DNA of 36,439 nt from Trueperaceae bacterium (GTDB taxonomy: Bacteria; Deinococcota; Deinococci; Deinococcales; Trueperaceae): the NCBI GenBank assembly GCA_020354625.1, contig CP070651.1, positions 1,912,278 through 1,948,716 on the forward strand, given 5' to 3'. The notes beneath the pieces are model-generated. The model had not been told where the DNA came from. It saw only the letters and a list, made by a program, of their open reading frames with translations, and searched no databases. Below are positions 22,744-31,707 of the stretch, in pieces. Numbering within the stretch: the stretch's first letter is position 1; the number at the start of each line of letters is the position of its first letter. The translations under genes were made by a program, and so were the position numbers.

Positions 22744-23565
22744 ATGACACAGGCTACGCTGTTCTCGTTACAAGATAAGGTCGCCGTCGTCACCGGCGGC
22801 ACCGGGGTGCTCGGCAGTGCCATGGCTCGGGGGCTCGCCGCGGCGGGAGCCCGGGTGGGCATCTTGGGTCGCCGTGCCGAAAAAGCGGCGGATGTGGCCA
22901 GAGCTATCGAGGAGGCCGGAGGGGAGGCCATGGTCCTCAGGGCAGATGTGCTCGACAGGGCCCAGCTCGAGGCCGCTCGCGAGGCCGTGGTGTCCGCTTG
23001 GGGTGGGGTAGACGTGCTCATCAACGCCGCCGGTGGCAACGTGGCCGCGGCGACCGTGGTCGGAGACCTGACCTTTTTCAAGGTGGGCCAAGAGGCGCTC
23101 GAGCAGGTGCTGGAGCTCAACCTGATGGGTTCCATCCTCCCTTCGCAGGTGTTTGGGGAGGTGATGGCGGAGCGGGCGAGCGGCTCGATCATCAACATCT
23201 CCTCGATGGCGGCCCAGAAATCGCTCACCCGGGTGGTGGGTTATAGCGCGGCCAAGGCGGCGATCGACAACTTCACCAAGTGGCTGGCGGTGGAACTGGC
23301 CCAGAAGTACGGTCCGTCTTTGCGGGTCAACGCCATCGCGCCCGGGTTCTTTATCGGCGAGCAGAACCGCGCGCTTCTCCTCAACGAAGACGACAGCCTG
23401 ACCGAGCGCGGCCGGCTGATCGTCGACCACACGCCGATGGGTCGCTTTGGGGAGCCGGAAGAGCTGGTCGGCACTGCGGTGTGGCTTTCGAGCGACGCCG
23501 CTCGCTTCGTGACCGGCGTAGTGGTGCCGGTCGACGGGGGCTTTTCGGCGTTCAGCGGGATCTAA
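22744..23565 (+). CDS. SDR resembling fructuronate/mannonate oxidoreductase (UxuB-like SDR)
   Basis: A 273-residue short-chain dehydrogenase. Motifs are VVTGGTGVLGSAMARG, LGRRAEKA after the second strand, LINAAGGN, the Ser in INISSMAA, YSAAK, and the C-terminal VPVDGGFSAFSGI end. The NAAGGN variant with the long VGDLTFF insertion is what I know from SDR-type D-mannonate oxidoreductases, which interconvert fructuronate and mannonate. That assignment is probable, not proven. GGGGGAG lies four to five bases before the ATG at 22744. The FGGY kinase gene follows after 2 bp, so the two work together. Confidence 0.87.
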   Translation: MTQATLFSLQDKVAVVTGGTGVLGSAMARGLAAAGARVGILGRRAEKAADVARAIEEAGGEAMVLRADVLDRAQLEAAREAVVSAWGGVDVLINAAGGNVAAATVVGDLTFFKVGQEALEQVLELNLMGSILPSQVFGEVMAERASGSIINISSMAAQKSLTRVVGYSAAKAAIDNFTKWLAVELAQKYGPSLRVNAIAPGFFIGEQNRALLLNEDDSLTERGRLIVDHTPMGRFGEPEELVGTAVWLSSDAARFVTGVVVPVDGGFSAFSGI

Positions 23566-23567
23566 CG

Positions 23568-25061
23568 ATGCCCTTACCTTCGGGCAAGCCGGCCGATCCC
23601 TTGGTTATCGGCCTCGATCTCGGCACGAGCGCCTGCAAGGCGGTGGCCCTCGACAGCCGTGGCCGGGTCCGGATCACGGCCCAAGCGTCCTACTCCCTCA
23701 AATCAGATAGTGAAGGTCGGGCCGAGCAGGACGCCCATGAAGTCTGGCAGGCCGTCGTGAGCACCCTATCTGATTTGACAGTGCAAGCGGGTGATCTCCC
23801 CCTCAGCGGGCTCTCGTTGAGTGGGGCCATGCACAATTTCCTACCCGTGGACGCCGGTGGGGAACCGCTCGGTCCGGCGATGACCTGGGCGGATACCCGC
23901 CCCGATGCGCGCCCACTGCGCGCGAAGGCCGATCCCCATACCCTCTACCAGCGTACCGGGTGCCCGCTTCAGTCGATCTACCATCCGGCGAAGCTCGCCT
24001 GGTTGGCCAGAGCCCAGCCGCAAACGTTCGCTGCGGCCAAGCGGTTCGTCGCCATCAAAGATTGGGTGCTTTACCGGTTGACGGGCAGCCTGGTTACCGA
24101 CAGCGGTCTGGCGTCCACCACCGGCCTCCTGGATATCCACCGGCTCGTGTGGGACGAAGAGGCGATGACTCTGGCCGGGATCCGCCCCGAACAGCTCCCG
24201 GAGCTGGTCTCGGCCGATACCGTGGTGGGAGGGATAACAGACGAGGCCGCGGCGCTGACCGGCCTTCCACCCGGCTTGCCGGTGGTGGCGGGGAGTAGCG
24301 ACGGCGGGCTTGCCAATTTGGGCGCGGGTGTGGTCGTCCCCGGCATGACAGTGGTCACCGTCGGCACCAGCGCGGCGATTCGTCACCTTTCGGAGCGTCC
24401 GCGTTTCGACCCGCAGGCACGCACCTGGAGTTACCTCCTCACTCCCGGCAGGCACTTCTCTGGAGGGGCGATCAATAGCGGTGGCTTGGTGCTCGAGTGG
24501 GTGCGGAGGATCTTCTATTCCGACCTACCTCGCGCAGCCGGTTTCGAGGCGCTCCTCGAAGACGCAACCAGTTCGGAACCCCAGCGAGGTGATCTGGTAT
24601 GGCTCCCCTATCTGGCCGGTGAACGGAGCCCACACTGGGACCCGCACCTCAGCGCGACCCTGTACGGTCTCTCGCTCCACCACGGCCGGGAGCATCTGGC
24701 CCGCGCGGCGCTCGAGGGGGTCGCTTTCTGCTTGGCCGACGTCTGGCAGGTGTTACAACCCGAGTCACGCTTGGGAGTGAGGTTGACCGGAAACATTACC
24801 CGCACGCCGGCCTGGGCACAGCTCCTCGCCGACGTGCTCGGGGTTCCACTCGAACTGGTCAGTGCAGCCGATGCCTCTGCGGTCGGTGCTGCCATGTTGG
24901 GACACGAGGCCCTAGGACACGTCGACGGACTCGATTCCCTGGCCGAGACCGTGCCGGGCGGCCACGTTCTCGAGCCTGATCAAGACCGTCACGATGCCTA
25001 TCTCGGTAAGCACCGGAACTTCCAGGCTCTGTTCCACTCGCTCCATCCGGGTGATCGCTAA
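23568..25061 (+). CDS. FGGY-family carbohydrate kinase (gluconokinase-like)
   Basis: A 497-residue sugar kinase of the FGGY family. The N-terminal ATPase motif is VIGLDLGTSACKAVALD. The substrate-domain segments SLSGAMHNFLPVD and MTWADTRPDA, and the later VTVGTSAAIR and AGERSPHWDP, match bacterial gluconokinases more closely than xylulo- or glycerol kinases. The ATP-binding region LTGNITRTPAWAQLLADVLG is present, with the usual GG replaced by GN. It would phosphorylate gluconate or a related aldonate. A 13-bp perfect inverted repeat occurs inside the gene (23698-23710 and 23766-23778). The start is 2 bp after the SDR stop codon; the C terminus is complete. Confidence 0.9.
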   Translation: MPLPSGKPADPLVIGLDLGTSACKAVALDSRGRVRITAQASYSLKSDSEGRAEQDAHEVWQAVVSTLSDLTVQAGDLPLSGLSLSGAMHNFLPVDAGGEPLGPAMTWADTRPDARPLRAKADPHTLYQRTGCPLQSIYHPAKLAWLARAQPQTFAAAKRFVAIKDWVLYRLTGSLVTDSGLASTTGLLDIHRLVWDEEAMTLAGIRPEQLPELVSADTVVGGITDEAAALTGLPPGLPVVAGSSDGGLANLGAGVVVPGMTVVTVGTSAAIRHLSERPRFDPQARTWSYLLTPGRHFSGGAINSGGLVLEWVRRIFYSDLPRAAGFEALLEDATSSEPQRGDLVWLPYLAGERSPHWDPHLSATLYGLSLHHGREHLARAALEGVAFCLADVWQVLQPESRLGVRLTGNITRTPAWAQLLADVLGVPLELVSAADASAVGAAMLGHEALGHVDGLDSLAETVPGGHVLEPDQDRHDAYLGKHRNFQALFHSLHPGDR

Positions 25062-25182
25062 GCCCGGCTCTGGGGCGTAGACACGATCCTCGAGCAAGCG
25101 ATACGATAGCGCCAAATCGTCGTACCGGTTCATCCGGTGAGGGTGGCTCGATAACCCGGCCGGAGATCAAGGAGGGAAGATC

Positions 25183-26199
25183 ATGATTCGATTCTTCGTC
25201 ATTTTCATCGCTACGGTTGCGCTCTTGTTACATCAGGGGTTTGCGCAGGAGGTGGCACCGCTCGATCCGGCCGAGAAGGTGATGGTGGCGTACGTTCCCA
25301 TCATGAAGTTCGCCACCATGTACGTGGCGGCCGAGCGCGGCCTCTTCGACAAGTACGGCCTGGAGGTGGAGATCAACCGCGTCAGCTCGGGCACCGAGGC
25401 GATCGCGTTTCTCACCCAGGGTCAGATCGATGTGGGCGGCATCGCCATCGTGACCAGCTTGTGGAACGGTTGGAACCAGGGCCTCGACATCCGCGTGATC
25501 GCCCCGGGCGGTTTGGAGCCGTTCGAGAATAGCCCCACCAAATTCATGGTGCGTAAAGATCTCTTCGATGACGGGACGGTTACCACGGTGAGCGATCTCG
25601 CCGGGCGTAACGTCGCGCTGGCCGGTGGCCCCGGCAGCGGTGGGGAGTACCTCGCCTCGAAAGCGCTCGAGCTCGGTGAGCTGACCATCCGGGACGTCAA
25701 CATCATCCAGATTTCGAACCCCGACATGCCGGCCGCGCTCGAGAACCGCTCGATCGACGCGGCGCTCTTGGGCGCCCCCTTTGCCGATCAGGTCGAGGCG
25801 GAAGGCACGGCGGTGCCGCTGGCCACCGATCTGGTGCCCGGCTTGATGACGGTGGCCTTTGTCGGCTCCGGCAAGTTCGTGAACGAGCGCCCTGAGGTGG
25901 CCAGACGCTTCGCGCTCGCCCTGATGGAAGCGTCCCGGCTCATGCAGGGGGATGCGTATCTCAGCCCTGAAAACCTCGCTTCCTATCTCAAGTACACCAA
26001 CTCCACCGAGGAGGCCCTGAGGGCAGGTACCCCGATCACCTACGATCCCGAGCAGGTCATCCCGGTCAGCGGCTTGGCCGACGTCGAGCGCGTTCACCGC
26101 GAGAACGGCCGTACGCAGTACGAGACCCCCATCGACCTCGGCAACGTGGTCGACACCTCGTTTGTCGATTGGGCGCGGGAGCAACTCGGCGGAAACTGA
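25183..26199 (+). CDS. ABC transporter substrate-binding protein, NMT1/TauA type
   Basis: A 338-residue secreted binding protein. A signal peptide covers about residues 1-21 (RFFVIFIATVALLLHQG, cut near FAQ-EV). The mature part has the family entry VAYVPIMKFATMYVAAERGLFDKYGL, followed by FLTQGQIDVGG and the central VSDLAGRNVALAGGPGSGG. Such proteins bind nitrate, alkanesulfonates, taurine or thiamine-pyrimidine-like ligands; the ligand here is unknown. AAGGAGG, seven bases before the ATG, is a strong ribosome-binding site. The matching ATPase and permease are probably those at 32841 and 33817, separated from it by a hydantoinase and dipeptide-transport block. Confidence 0.9.
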   Translation: MIRFFVIFIATVALLLHQGFAQEVAPLDPAEKVMVAYVPIMKFATMYVAAERGLFDKYGLEVEINRVSSGTEAIAFLTQGQIDVGGIAIVTSLWNGWNQGLDIRVIAPGGLEPFENSPTKFMVRKDLFDDGTVTTVSDLAGRNVALAGGPGSGGEYLASKALELGELTIRDVNIIQISNPDMPAALENRSIDAALLGAPFADQVEAEGTAVPLATDLVPGLMTVAFVGSGKFVNERPEVARRFALALMEASRLMQGDAYLSPENLASYLKYTNSTEEALRAGTPITYDPEQVIPVSGLADVERVHRENGRTQYETPIDLGNVVDTSFVDWAREQLGGN

Positions 26200-26238
26200 G
26201 CGTTACAGCGCTTTCCACCGACGACCGAGGAGACGCAT

Positions 26239-27975
26239 GTGACTCCAAAGCTCCACCGTTTGGGCACCGATCCCATCGAACTCGAAATCCAGTGGCAGCG
26301 ACTCATCAGCATTATGGATGAGGTCGACAACGCCACGGTGAAGACGTCTTTTTCTACGATCGTGAGCGAGAGCCGGGACTTCGCTTGCATCCTGCTCAAC
26401 CACGAGGGCGCTTCGCTGTGCCAGTCGAGCTTCAGCCCGCCGGATTTTTGCGTGTCCATCACCCGAACCTCGAGATCGCTCCTTCGACACTTCTCGATCG
26501 AATCGCTCCAAGAAGGCGATGTGCTGATCACCAACGACCCCTGGTTGGGAGATGGCCACCTACCCGACTACTTCGTGATCACACCCGTGTTCTGGTTGGG
26601 CAAGGTGGTTGCCTTCATGGGTACGGTAGCGCACCTTGCCGATGTAGGTGGCCACAGTGGCGATATCGAGGCGCCCGACGTGTTTACCGAAGGCGTCCGC
26701 ATTCCGCCCGCCAAGCTCTACATTGCGGGTCGGGAAAATGAGCTGCTCTTCGAGATCATCGGCCAGAACTGCCGCGTCCCCGATCTGGTTTTAGGTGATT
26801 TGCGGGCCATGGTCGGGACGCATCAGGTGGGGGCACGTCGCCTCGAGGAGTTCCTGGCCGACTACGATCTCCGGGATCTCGTCGCACTGTCGTGGGAGAT
26901 TCACGAGCGATCCGAGGCGCTCATTCGCCGCAGAATCGCAGCTTTGCCCGACGGTGCCTTCGAGTTCGGACTCGACATCGACGGGTATATCGACATCGTC
27001 CACTTGCACGCAACGGTCGAGATTCGCGGTTCTGACATCTACGTCGATTACGCCGGTACCTCGCCACAAACCGAAGGAGCTGCCATCAATTGCACCTTTA
27101 ACACCACGCGCTCCTCGACCATGTACCCATTCAAGTGTGCGCTGGCACCGGCTATTCCCAACAACGAGGGATTATTCCGCCCCATCCACGTCTCCGCACC
27201 CGAAGGTTCTATCCTCAATTGCACCTTTCCCCACCCGGTGCAAGCTCGAGCGAAGACCACCAACAACATCAACCAGGTGCTTTTCGGTGCCGTGTGGCCG
27301 GTCTTGGGGGAACACGCGCAGGCCGGAAGCGGTTCGATCTGGCCCTTTAGTGTCAGTGGAGAGGTCGAAGGGTACGGTACCTTCTCGGTTCATGTGCTGC
27401 CCCACGGTGGCCGTGGCGCGATGCGTGACTTAGATGGGCTGGTGCCGATCGCGTTTCCCCATAACAGCTCGGTGACCCCGGTTGAGGTGATGGAGACTCA
27501 AGCCCCCGTTCTCGTGCTCCACAAGGCTTTGCTCCCCGACTCGGCCGGGGCGGGTAGGCACCGAGGTGGCGTGGGCCAGGTCATGGCCTTCAAGAATATC
27601 GCCGACGTCTCGTTCAGCGCTCGAGTCCGTCCCGACAAGATCTTTTGCCCGCCTCCGGGTATCGATGGCGGGCAGCCTGGTCGTACGGGCGAGGTGCGCT
27701 TCAACGGCGAAGTGCTCACCCGCTTTCCGATCCTGACGTTTGAGCCCGGTGATGAGATCGAGATGCGTATGCCCGGGGGGGCGGGCTTCGGTCCGGTTGG
27801 GGACAGGCGGCCGAGGCAGGTACTCGAGGATCTAAGGCTCGGGTATATCACGCGTTTGGGTGCCGAGCACGATTATGGACTGCTTGTGGATGCCGTCGAC
27901 GACGATTGGCTGAGTCGTCCTTTCGATCGGCAGTTGGAGGGAGGAGGTGAGGGGCAGGATCGGTCGAAGGAGTAG
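26239..27975 (+). CDS. hyuB: Hydantoinase B/oxoprolinase family protein
   Basis: A 578-residue HyuB-type subunit. Signatures are TNDPWLGDGHLPDYFVI, the GTVAHLADVGGHSGD segment with conserved His and Asp, the C-terminal glycine-rich GAGRHRGGVGQ, and MPGGAGFGPVGDR. HyuB normally works with HyuA in ATP-dependent opening of N-methylhydantoin, hydantoin or 5-oxoproline rings. No HyuA gene is adjacent, so this is an orphan or its partner is elsewhere. The GTG at 26239 is supported by GAGGAG six bases upstream; an ATG two bases earlier reads into an immediate stop. The gene lies 39 bp after the binding-protein gene and 49 bp before the dipeptide binding protein. Confidence 0.9.
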   Translation: MTPKLHRLGTDPIELEIQWQRLISIMDEVDNATVKTSFSTIVSESRDFACILLNHEGASLCQSSFSPPDFCVSITRTSRSLLRHFSIESLQEGDVLITNDPWLGDGHLPDYFVITPVFWLGKVVAFMGTVAHLADVGGHSGDIEAPDVFTEGVRIPPAKLYIAGRENELLFEIIGQNCRVPDLVLGDLRAMVGTHQVGARRLEEFLADYDLRDLVALSWEIHERSEALIRRRIAALPDGAFEFGLDIDGYIDIVHLHATVEIRGSDIYVDYAGTSPQTEGAAINCTFNTTRSSTMYPFKCALAPAIPNNEGLFRPIHVSAPEGSILNCTFPHPVQARAKTTNNINQVLFGAVWPVLGEHAQAGSGSIWPFSVSGEVEGYGTFSVHVLPHGGRGAMRDLDGLVPIAFPHNSSVTPVEVMETQAPVLVLHKALLPDSAGAGRHRGGVGQVMAFKNIADVSFSARVRPDKIFCPPPGIDGGQPGRTGEVRFNGEVLTRFPILTFEPGDEIEMRMPGGAGFGPVGDRRPRQVLEDLRLGYITRLGAEHDYGLLVDAVDDDWLSRPFDRQLEGGGEGQDRSKE

Positions 27976-28024
27976 ACTCTTCCGAGTACGAAGTGCTCAA
28001 CATGCGGAGTGGAGGAACGGAACG

Positions 28025-29584
28025 ATGCAAAGAAACAAGCTGTTGGTGCCAGTTGTCCTGTTAGCGACCTTGCTGATGGGTTTTGTCCTGGGACAAGAAG
28101 CGCGGCGAATCGTGGTCGCGCAAGGGGAAGGGGTCGAGAACTGGGATCCCCCCGCAGGCTGGGATACCGCATCCGAGTGGATTGAGATGAACGTCTACGA
28201 CTGCCTGGTTTACCCGGACAGGGAGACCGGCGAGATGATCGGCTGGCTTGCCGAATCTTGGGAGAACCTTAGCGATACCCTATGGCGGATCAACCTTCGT
28301 CAGGGCGTGAACTTTCATAACGGCGACCCCTTCACTGCCGAGGACGCCAAGTTCTCCATCGACCGCATCATCAGCGCCGACCGAGAGAAGTTCATCGTTT
28401 TCAACCAGTGGCAATTCGTCAAAGAGGTACGCATCGTAGATGATTACACCATCGAGATCGAAACTACCGGACCCGATCCCTCCTTCCTGAGCGAGCTCTC
28501 GGGGACCGGTTGTGGGGTCGTTTCCAAGAAGTACGTCGAAGAAGTCGGTGACGACGGTTTGGCGAACTTTGGCGTCGGTACCGGACCCTTCAAACTGGTG
28601 GAATACGATCGTGAATCGTTCGTCGTGCTCGAGGCCAACGAGGCGTACTGGGGCGGTAAGCCGGATATCGATGAACTTGTGTTTCGGGTCATCCCCGAGG
28701 TGTCGACCCGTCTCGCCGAACTCTTGACGGGTGGGGTCGATAATGCGCCCGGCATCTTGCCTCAAGATTGGGACCGGATCGAGTCCGATGAGCGCCTGAA
28801 ACTCGTCCAGTACCTTACCGACCGTGTTTACGGCCTTTCTCTCGCCCAGACGCCGCCCCCAGGTGTCGAGGCCGTTGCGACGTCGATCCCGGAGATACGC
28901 GAAGCGATCGACTACGCCATCGACCGTGATGAGCTGATCGAACTGGCTGGTGGTGGCACCTCGACCCTCACGCGCTTGACTCCCCCCATCCCCTGTTGGG
29001 ACCGAGTCGAGCCGGCGCTCTACGGCGTCAACCCCTACAACCCAGAGATGGCTCGCCAGATCCTCGCCGACATCGGTTACCCCGATGTGGCGGGCGGACC
29101 GACGATTACGCTACACGGCACCTTTGGGCAGTACATCGCCCAGAAGGAGATCGCCGAGACCATCGCCGCGATGCTCGAGGAGGTCGGTTTCGAGGTTGAA
29201 CTCGACATCCGTGAGTTCTCCAACTTCCGCGAGACCGTCTACCGCGGCAACAACGAGGAATTGATGTTGCAAAGCCTCGGGAATTTCACGACCGATCCGT
29301 GGCTCTTTATCCTCAACTACGACTCGAGGTTTGGCGAGCGCCTGCCTACCCGGACGCGCTTCTCGAACGAGGAAGTCGACACCCTTGCGAAGCAGGCGAA
29401 CGTCGAGATGGATCCGAACCGGCGCTGCGAGATCATCAACGAGTTTGCACACAAAGTAGCGGATCTCCGCCCCACCATCGAGCTGTTCCAGATGGCTGAT
29501 ACGGTGGCGATGCCTAGCAATGTCGAATGGACGCCGCCAAGTGACGGCATGTTGCTCTTTGTGAACCTCCGCTTTACGAACTGA
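28025..29584 (+). CDS. ABC dipeptide/oligopeptide-type substrate-binding protein (family 5)
   Basis: A 519-residue extracytoplasmic solute-binding protein of family 5 (DppA/OppA type). A signal sequence covers about residues 1-23 (LLVPVVLLATLLMGFVLG). The family stretch WLAESWENLSDTLWRINLRQGVNFHNG is easily recognised in parts, as is FTAEDAKFSIDR. Later come AIDYAIDRDELI and the usual C-terminal NFTTDPWLF region. Ligands of this family include peptides, glutathione, opines and sugars. GGAGG lies about nine bases before the ATG. Two permease genes follow, but no ATPase gene of this system is in the window. Confidence 0.93.
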   Translation: MQRNKLLVPVVLLATLLMGFVLGQEARRIVVAQGEGVENWDPPAGWDTASEWIEMNVYDCLVYPDRETGEMIGWLAESWENLSDTLWRINLRQGVNFHNGDPFTAEDAKFSIDRIISADREKFIVFNQWQFVKEVRIVDDYTIEIETTGPDPSFLSELSGTGCGVVSKKYVEEVGDDGLANFGVGTGPFKLVEYDRESFVVLEANEAYWGGKPDIDELVFRVIPEVSTRLAELLTGGVDNAPGILPQDWDRIESDERLKLVQYLTDRVYGLSLAQTPPPGVEAVATSIPEIREAIDYAIDRDELIELAGGGTSTLTRLTPPIPCWDRVEPALYGVNPYNPEMARQILADIGYPDVAGGPTITLHGTFGQYIAQKEIAETIAAMLEEVGFEVELDIREFSNFRETVYRGNNEELMLQSLGNFTTDPWLFILNYDSRFGERLPTRTRFSNEEVDTLAKQANVEMDPNRRCEIINEFAHKVADLRPTIELFQMADTVAMPSNVEWTPPSDGMLLFVNLRFTN

Positions 29585-29661
29585 GGGTCGATCCGTCGGC
29601 GATTCTTTGCCGCGCGGCCCCTGGTGGGAGATCGTGACTCTGACTAGCCTCGCTTGCCTAG

Positions 29662-29700
29662 ACCCCATATGGGTAGGGTGGAAGCCTGCCCATATGGGGT
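29662..29700 (+). promoter_or_regulatory. Inverted repeat upstream of the dipeptide permease genes
   Basis: ACCCCATATGGG (29662-29673) and CCCATATGGGGT (29689-29700) are perfect 12-bp complements with a 15-base spacer. Each arm is itself nearly palindromic around CATATG. It lies 35 bp before the permease ATG and could tune expression between the binding protein and the permeases. Confidence 0.65.
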
Positions 29701-29734
29701 GGATCGAGTCATGCGTGGGGGAGCGCTTCGCCCG

Positions 29735-30670
29735 ATGAGCGGTTATATCGCCAGGCGCGTTTTGCAGATCATCCCGGTGCTTTTCGGGGTTACCCTGATC
29801 GTCTTTCTGATGATCCGTCTCAAGGGTGACCCCGTTCAACAGTTGGTGCCCGACTGGTATAGCGAGGAGCAGATTCAGGAGGTGCGGGTCGCTTACGGTT
29901 TCGATCGCCCGATCCACGTTCAGTACGTAAGCTTTCTTAGCCGCGCTGTACGCGGTGATTTCGGGCGTTCGTTCCACAACCGTCAACCAGCCTGGGATAT
30001 GATCAAAAAAGCCATTCCCCGAACGGCTCAACTCGCGTTGGCCGCCTTTGTATTGGGTGTCGTCATCGCCTTTCCCTTGGGCATCATCTCCGCGCTCCGG
30101 CGCAACACGATCTTGGACCTGGCGGTGACCGGTTTCGCGGTGTGGGGACGTTCGCTGCCCAACTTCTGGCTCGGCATCATGCTCATCCTCGTCTTCGCCG
30201 TCACGCTGCGCTGGTTCCCCGTATCGGGGACCGGCGCCATCTCCGGCCAACCCTTCCTCAAGCACCTGTTCCTCCCGGCCTTCACCCTGTCGATGGGACT
30301 TATCACCACCCTCACCCGGCTGATCCGTTCGGCAGTCCTTGAGGTAATTCGTGAGGATTACGTCACCACCGCACGAGCCAAGGGTCTACGGGAACGCGTG
30401 ACCATCGTGCGCCATGTGCTTCGCAACGCGCTCATCCCGGTCGTTACTGTTATGGGTCTGCAGATCGCCTGGTTGATGGGGGGGTCGGTCATCATCGAGC
30501 AGGTCTTCGCCTGGCCGGGGATGGGACGCCTTATGCTGCAAGCCATCTACGCGCGCGACAACTCGGTGGTTCAGGCCGGTCTGCTGGTCACGTCACTCAT
30601 CATCATGGTCTCGAACTTGGTGGTCGATCTGCTCTACACCGTTCTCGACCCGCGCATTCGCTACTCCTGA
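29735..30670 (+). CDS. ABC dipeptide-type permease, DppB family
   Basis: A 311-residue inner-membrane permease. It starts with the typical GYIARRVLQIIPVLFGVT helix, followed by a large outer loop with YGFDRPIHVQYVSFL, and then the permease domain with six helices in total. The EAA-type coupling loop is TARAKGLRERVTIVRHVLRNALIPV. The end LYTVLDPRIRYS is also standard for DppB. I use the ATG at 29735, matching family starts; an in-frame ATG at 29711 would add eight residues, and neither has a good ribosome-binding site. It pairs with the DppC-type gene 30 bp downstream. Confidence 0.92.
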   Translation: MSGYIARRVLQIIPVLFGVTLIVFLMIRLKGDPVQQLVPDWYSEEQIQEVRVAYGFDRPIHVQYVSFLSRAVRGDFGRSFHNRQPAWDMIKKAIPRTAQLALAAFVLGVVIAFPLGIISALRRNTILDLAVTGFAVWGRSLPNFWLGIMLILVFAVTLRWFPVSGTGAISGQPFLKHLFLPAFTLSMGLITTLTRLIRSAVLEVIREDYVTTARAKGLRERVTIVRHVLRNALIPVVTVMGLQIAWLMGGSVIIEQVFAWPGMGRLMLQAIYARDNSVVQAGLLVTSLIIMVSNLVVDLLYTVLDPRIRYS

Positions 30671-30700
30671 CGGACCCGGACCGAAAGGGCCGGTCAGAAT

Positions 30701-31603
30701 ATGCTCGATAAGGCTACAGGTTCGGCACCCAACACACCCGAGTTCCGCACCAACGTCGTAAAGTTGGTGCGGCGTTGGCGCTCGAGCCCGGTCGGCATCG
30801 TGGGATCTCTGATGGTTCTGTTGGTCGTGATGGTGGCGCTGTTGACACCGTTGCTGGCCCCTCACGATCCAGCCAAACACAACCGCAAACAGCGTTTCTT
30901 GCCTCCTATCTGGATGGAGGGGGGTGACCGCGCGCACCCGTTGGGCACCGATCAGTTGGGGCGCGACGTTTTGAGCCGCATCCTTTACGGCAGCCGTATC
31001 TCGGTCATGATCGGTGTCTCGGCCGCCGTGATCGGCGGTACTCTCGGGGCGGTGATCGGTCTGATCGCCGGTCTTTACGGGGGTTTGGTCGACACGCTCA
31101 TCAGCCGTGCGGTCGATACCTTCCTCTCCATCCCCTTCATCATTTTGGTGCTGGCTGTAGTCGGCATCCTCGGACCGAGTTTGCTTACCCTCATCGTGGT
31201 TTTGGGCGTTACGGGTTGGGCAAGCTACGCTCGAGTCATCCGCGGTGAGACGCTGTCGGTGAAAGAGCGCGAGTACGTCAGCGCGGCGCAGAGTCTGGGT
31301 GCATCGAACGCACGGCTCGCCTTCCGCCACGTCTTGCCGAATACGTTTGCGTCGCTGATCGTCTTGGCTACGCTCGATGTCGCCAGCACCATCTTGGCCG
31401 AGACGAGCCTGAGTTACCTCGGGCTCGGGGTGCAGCCTCCCACCGTTACCTGGGGCCTGATGATCGCCGATGGGCGGGAGTATCTATCGTCGTCTTGGTG
31501 GCTGGCCGTCTTTCCGGGCTTTGCCATCTCCTTTACCGTGCTGGGCGTCATCTTCCTCGGAGATTTTCTACGTGACATCCTCGATCCGAAACTGGGGGAA
31601 TGA
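30701..31603 (+). CDS. ABC dipeptide-type permease, DppC family
   Basis: A 300-residue inner-membrane permease. An N-terminal helix (GIVGSLMVLLVVMVALLTP) is followed by the DppC motif HPLGTDQLGRDVLSRILYGSR, read here in two parts. A five-helix permease domain follows, with the coupling loop SAAQSLGASNARLAFRHVLPN. The end SFTVLGVIFLGDFLRDILDP is characteristic. It forms the second half of the channel with the preceding gene. The ATPases that should drive it (DppD and DppF types) are not in this window; a shared or distant ATPase is needed. Confidence 0.93.
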   Translation: MLDKATGSAPNTPEFRTNVVKLVRRWRSSPVGIVGSLMVLLVVMVALLTPLLAPHDPAKHNRKQRFLPPIWMEGGDRAHPLGTDQLGRDVLSRILYGSRISVMIGVSAAVIGGTLGAVIGLIAGLYGGLVDTLISRAVDTFLSIPFIILVLAVVGILGPSLLTLIVVLGVTGWASYARVIRGETLSVKEREYVSAAQSLGASNARLAFRHVLPNTFASLIVLATLDVASTILAETSLSYLGLGVQPPTVTWGLMIADGREYLSSSWWLAVFPGFAISFTVLGVIFLGDFLRDILDPKLGE

Positions 31604-31707
31604 GGCTTCGCTCGGCAGCCGCCACCCCGTTTACGTGGAGCTAAGTCACTGCTGGAGCAGCTCTAGGCCGGTTTTCACCGTCGGGTAGAAAGGTTGGAAG
31701 AACGCTG

